DNA of 57,067 nucleotides from Bradyrhizobium sp. NAS96.2 (GTDB taxonomy: Bacteria > Pseudomonadota > Alphaproteobacteria > Rhizobiales > Xanthobacteraceae): NCBI RefSeq assembly GCF_001908235.1, contig NZ_LGHK01000152.1:1-57067 (forward strand), written 5' to 3'. The position numbers and the translations under genes were made by a program. A model generated the notes under the pieces. The model did no database searches and was not told the DNA's origin. It saw nothing but the letters and a program-made list of their open reading frames with translations. This document shows, in pieces, positions 54,607 to 57,067 of this stretch. The number at the start of each line of letters is the position of its first letter. The stretch's first letter is position 1.

Positions 54607-55962
54607 TCAGTCTCGTCGCCGCGAGATGACGTAGGATTCGTCGTAAAACCACAGCCCGTTGTGTTTGCGGAGAACTTCGCGTGTGGCCTCGAGAGCTCGT
54701 CCGTTTTCGGTCGTTTCGGTCAACCGCTCATCTTCGATCTGCGCGACATACACCGCGGCATTCCACGCGGCGAAGGCGGTCGAGGTTCCGATCGAGCCGG
54801 TCACCTCATTTGGCAGCGCTTCCATATCATATCGGAAGATCGAACGGTTATCGGCATAGGCATTGAAGTTCAGCTCGCGACCCGCCGAGCCCAACTCGTA
54901 TTTCACCGCGCGCAGTATCTCATGACGGCTGACGGCGAAAGGATTTTCTCCGGGCCAGACGGCTTGAATCATTTCAAGCCCGGGATCGCCGCCGTGGGAG
55001 TGGATTCCTATCAACCGCCCGCCACCGCGCAGCGCGCGGGCCAGCGGCGCGATGATCCGCTTGGCGCGGAAATTCACCGAGGATTTGGCGCGGTAGGGCT
55101 GGGAGGCGATCACAAGATCGAAATTGGCTTCGGTGCGGCCGGCCCGCGGAATGATGGAATCGAGCAGGAAGCGGTGGTCGTCCCGGTACAGCACCAGCGC
55201 CACCGGCCGCTCATAGATCGGCATCGCATTGCCGGGGCTGAGGTTGGCCCGCCAATTCTGCTCCAGGAATGGACCGAGTTCCGCGATCTGGGCCTCGAAA
55301 TCACCGGAGGAAGCTCCCCGCAGGGCCACCTCGTGCCAGATCATGCTGGCGGCCGCCGCGGAGTTCTTGGGCGTCAGCCAGGGCGCCTCGGCGTAGTACA
55401 TGTTGGTGAAGACGAAGACGCTGGCCGGGTGCTCGAACAGGCGATCGGGGACCTTGTCCAGGGTGAGGCGAACGTCCTCCAGGCTCAGTTCCTTGCCAGC
55501 GACATAGAACGGCATATGTGGGAAGCGGCCATGCATGGCGCGCAGGACGCGCGCCAGCACGGTGCCATCACCCATTCCGGCGTCGAACACCCGCAGCGCC
55601 GGCGGCCGGGGGTGGATCGCGGCCAGTTCCAGCGCGACCCGGTCGGCGATCACCCGCTTCTCGCTGCAGGTGTGCACGAACAGCAGATAGCGCTGGCGGT
55701 TCTCGAAGAAGCGGAAATTCCCCCTCGGATCGCGCTTTTCCGGCGGCACCACGAGGCCGCGCGGCGGCGCCACGCCCCCCGGCGTCGACGTCGCGATGAA
55801 GCCATTGATGCGATCGAGCGTATCGATGGTGATGCGCTTGCCCTCGCGCAGCCGGTGCACCAGCTTGCCGTCATTGACGGCACGGCGGCCGAACGTCGTC
55901 TCCGCCATGTCGGAGCGCCGGCAGAAATCCGTGATCTGGCTGAGGATTTCGTCGTTCTTCAT
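54607..55962 (-). CDS. HTH-like DNA-binding / SAM-methyltransferase fusion protein
   Basis: A 451-residue two-domain protein. Residues 1-58 form a compact helical domain (ITDFCRRSDMAETTFGRRAVNDGKLVHRLREGKRITIDTLDRINGFI) that resembles short HTH domains seen as stand-alone regulators in Rhizobiales. From about residue 85 a class I methyltransferase-like fold follows, with motif I VFDAGMGDGTVLARVL (Asp127, Gly129, Gly131, Gly133), an acidic KELSLEDVRL end of strand 2 and LVIASQPYRAKSSV further on. Upstream of metK and ahcY, it may sense or use SAM. Either a DNA-targeted methyltransferase or a SAM-sensing repressor is possible; no known product name fits. The ATG at 55962 is chosen; three direct repeats lie just upstream. 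Confidence 0.8.
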   Translation of the reverse strand: MKNDEILSQITDFCRRSDMAETTFGRRAVNDGKLVHRLREGKRITIDTLDRINGFIATSTPGGVAPPRGLVVPPEKRDPRGNFRFFENRQRYLLFVHTCSEKRVIADRVALELAAIHPRPPALRVFDAGMGDGTVLARVLRAMHGRFPHMPFYVAGKELSLEDVRLTLDKVPDRLFEHPASVFVFTNMYYAEAPWLTPKNSAAAASMIWHEVALRGASSGDFEAQIAELGPFLEQNWRANLSPGNAMPIYERPVALVLYRDDHRFLLDSIIPRAGRTEANFDLVIASQPYRAKSSVNFRAKRIIAPLARALRGGGRLIGIHSHGGDPGLEMIQAVWPGENPFAVSRHEILRAVKYELGSAGRELNFNAYADNRSIFRYDMEALPNEVTGSIGTSTAFAAWNAAVYVAQIEDERLTETTENGRALEATREVLRKHNGLWFYDESYVISRRRD

Positions 55963-55971
55963 AGCGCCTGG

Positions 55972-56006
55972 AGTGGGCAGCAGCGAGTGGGACAAAAGTG
56001 GGCAGA
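55972..56006 (-). promoter_or_regulatory. Three direct repeats upstream of the HTH-methyltransferase gene
   Basis: On the plus strand AGTGGGCAG (55972-55980), AGTGGGACA (55986-55994) and AGTGGGCAG (55998-56006) recur at 14- and 12-bp steps. They lie 10-44 nt before the start codon at 55962, a place where a bound repressor would block expression. Confidence 0.5.
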
Positions 56007-56147
56007 GATAGTGTGCGGCGACGTCTTATCACCGTTTTCCCACCAGTTGAACCCCCTCTACCGCCCAATCACCAAACATTCATGATCGTCCCCAGAGCCA
56101 CCTCGCCGTCGCCGATCACGATGACGGCCGCCACGTCCGGATGACCG

Positions 56148-57067
56148 ATGCGCCGCCTGCTCCTGATCCCCTGCCTGCTCCTTCCCATCCTGTGGCCGGC
56201 GCCCGGTTTCGCCCAGACGCGCGCCCAGCTCGGCCCGCTCTGCACGACCGACACCACGCCGGCCGACCAGATGATCGACGCCTGCACCAAGATCATCGCG
56301 CTGAAGGTGTTTTCCGGCGAGAAGCTCGCGACCATCTATTTCTGGCGCGCGGTCGGCTGGAACAAGAAGGGCTACTACCCGCAGGTGATTGCAGACGCGA
56401 CCGAGGCGCTGCGTCTCAAGCCCAGCACCGCCGTCTACAATCTGCGCGGCTCGGCCTATTACGACAAGGGCGAGTACGACATCGCGATCGCCGACTTCAA
56501 CGACGCGCTGCGGATGGGGCCGAGCGGCATCATCTATCACAACCGCGGCAACGCCTATCGCGGCAAGGGTGACTACGCCAAGGCGATTGCCGACTATGAC
56601 GCGGCGATCAAGGCCGATCCAAGATCGGCGTTCTCCTATCAGAACCGCGGCGCGTCGAAGCAGGCGCTCGGCGATCTCGACGGCGCACTGGCCGACATCA
56701 ACGAGGCGGTCAGGATCGATCCGTCACTGCCGCAGCCGCTGATCCGCCGCGCCGTGATCTGGCGCGCCAAGGGCGACATCGCGCGCGCGATCGCGGACAC
56801 GACGGAAGCAATCCGGCTCGCGAAGGCGAAAGCGCCGGTCAACATCATGACGCCGCCCGGCAGCGTGCTGATCTCGGCTTACACCCAGCGCGGCCTCTCC
56901 TATGAAGCGAAGGGCGATGCTGCGCACGCCAAGGAAGATTACGCTGTGGTGATCGAGGGCGTCGCCTCCGACGCCGGCAGCAAAGCCAACCAGGCGACCG
57001 CCAAGGTGCGGCTCGCGCTGCTGAAGGAGGCCGACGCAGCACCGCGCAAGACCGCAGCAGTGCCCGC
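56148..57067 (+). CDS. Exported tetratricopeptide-repeat protein (3' partial)
   Basis: The frame is open to the window edge, giving 306 residues. A signal peptide (MRRLLLIPCLLLPILWPAPGFAQ) is followed by a Cys pair region (GPLCTTDTTPADQMIDACTKI) and then TPR units: AVYNLRGSAYYDKGEYDIAIADFNDALRM, IYHNRGNAYRGKGDYAKAIADYDAAIKADP, YQNRGASKQALGDLDGALADINEAVRIDP and a further repeat near RRAVIWRAKGDIARAIAD. TPR arrays hold other proteins; the partner is unknown. The upstream ATGs at 56121 and 56141 are in other frames or lack a signal peptide. It is divergent from the HTH-methyltransferase gene. Confidence 0.85.
   Translation, partial: MRRLLLIPCLLLPILWPAPGFAQTRAQLGPLCTTDTTPADQMIDACTKIIALKVFSGEKLATIYFWRAVGWNKKGYYPQVIADATEALRLKPSTAVYNLRGSAYYDKGEYDIAIADFNDALRMGPSGIIYHNRGNAYRGKGDYAKAIADYDAAIKADPRSAFSYQNRGASKQALGDLDGALADINEAVRIDPSLPQPLIRRAVIWRAKGDIARAIADTTEAIRLAKAKAPVNIMTPPGSVLISAYTQRGLSYEAKGDAAHAKEDYAVVIEGVASDAGSKANQATAKVRLALLKEADAAPRKTAAVP

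Overview
The window looks like chromosomal DNA from a high-GC alphaproteobacterium of the Bradyrhizobium / Nitrobacteraceae type. The basis is gene content and protein style: an orphan CoxL-type molybdoenzyme, a DegT/Gfo-Idh sugar pair, a heptose and O-antigen block, a metK/ahcY pair, and dispersed palindromes that often end at stop codons. No rRNA, tRNA, CRISPR array, transposase or phage gene was seen. The genus is an inference, not a measurement.

Layout. 0-13.5 kb is mixed: the 3' end of an Ala/Pro/Glu-rich protein, an exported caspase-fold protein, a short threonine/serine dehydratase, a glycosyltransferase plus LpxH-like phosphoesterase pair, thiD, a stand-alone Lrp/AsnC ligand domain, a TetR gene divergent from a membrane-protein/DoxX pair, a diheme cytochrome c, a CHRD protein, a cytochrome c' and an orphan CoxL-like molybdenum hydroxylase. 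13.6-34.7 kb is mainly cell-surface polysaccharide and LPS: murJ, a DegT aminotransferase, a Gfo/Idh dehydrogenase, manC, a flippase-like membrane protein, a WecA-type initiating transferase, then a six-gene minus-strand run (hldD, hldE, O-antigen ligase, WbpM-type dehydratase, GT4, 4-reductase-like SDR), a divergent heptosyltransferase, an LpcC-like GT4, galE and an MsbA-like ABC exporter. 34.7-46.5 kb holds an M19 dipeptidase, an FAH-family hydrolase, three small exported proteins, an SPW membrane protein, an MHS transporter, a frameshifted MocR regulator divergent from a Tat-exported cupin and an MFS transporter, an NAD malic enzyme, a 51-residue small protein and an LpxO-like lipid A hydroxylase. 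46.8-51.4 kb is a probable catabolic operon (orphan branched-chain-type binding protein, FAD dehydrogenase, frameshifted SDR, IclR). 51.7-56 kb is the SAM cycle: an HTH-methyltransferase fusion, metK and ahcY, all on the minus strand. The window ends inside an exported TPR protein.

How genes fit together. The LPS block can make heptose (HldE/HldD), GDP-mannose (ManC), UDP-galactose-type sugars (GalE) and probably a 6-deoxy-HexNAc such as QuiNAc (WbpM-type dehydratase, then SDR reductase), start a chain on undecaprenyl phosphate (WecA-type), ligate it (O-antigen ligase), export lipid A-core (MsbA-like) and modify lipid A (LpxO-like).

Most worth a second look: (1) a DNA-binding/methyltransferase fusion upstream of metK and ahcY, with three direct repeats just upstream of its own start, a possible SAM-sensing regulator; (2) four GTGA-N6-TCAC dyads, each centred 80-97 nt upstream of a start codon; (3) two genes each broken by one missing base in a G/C run; (4) a dispersed palindromic element whose three copies each touch a stop codon; (5) Leu in place of the usual Tyr/Met in the WbpM-type dehydratase.
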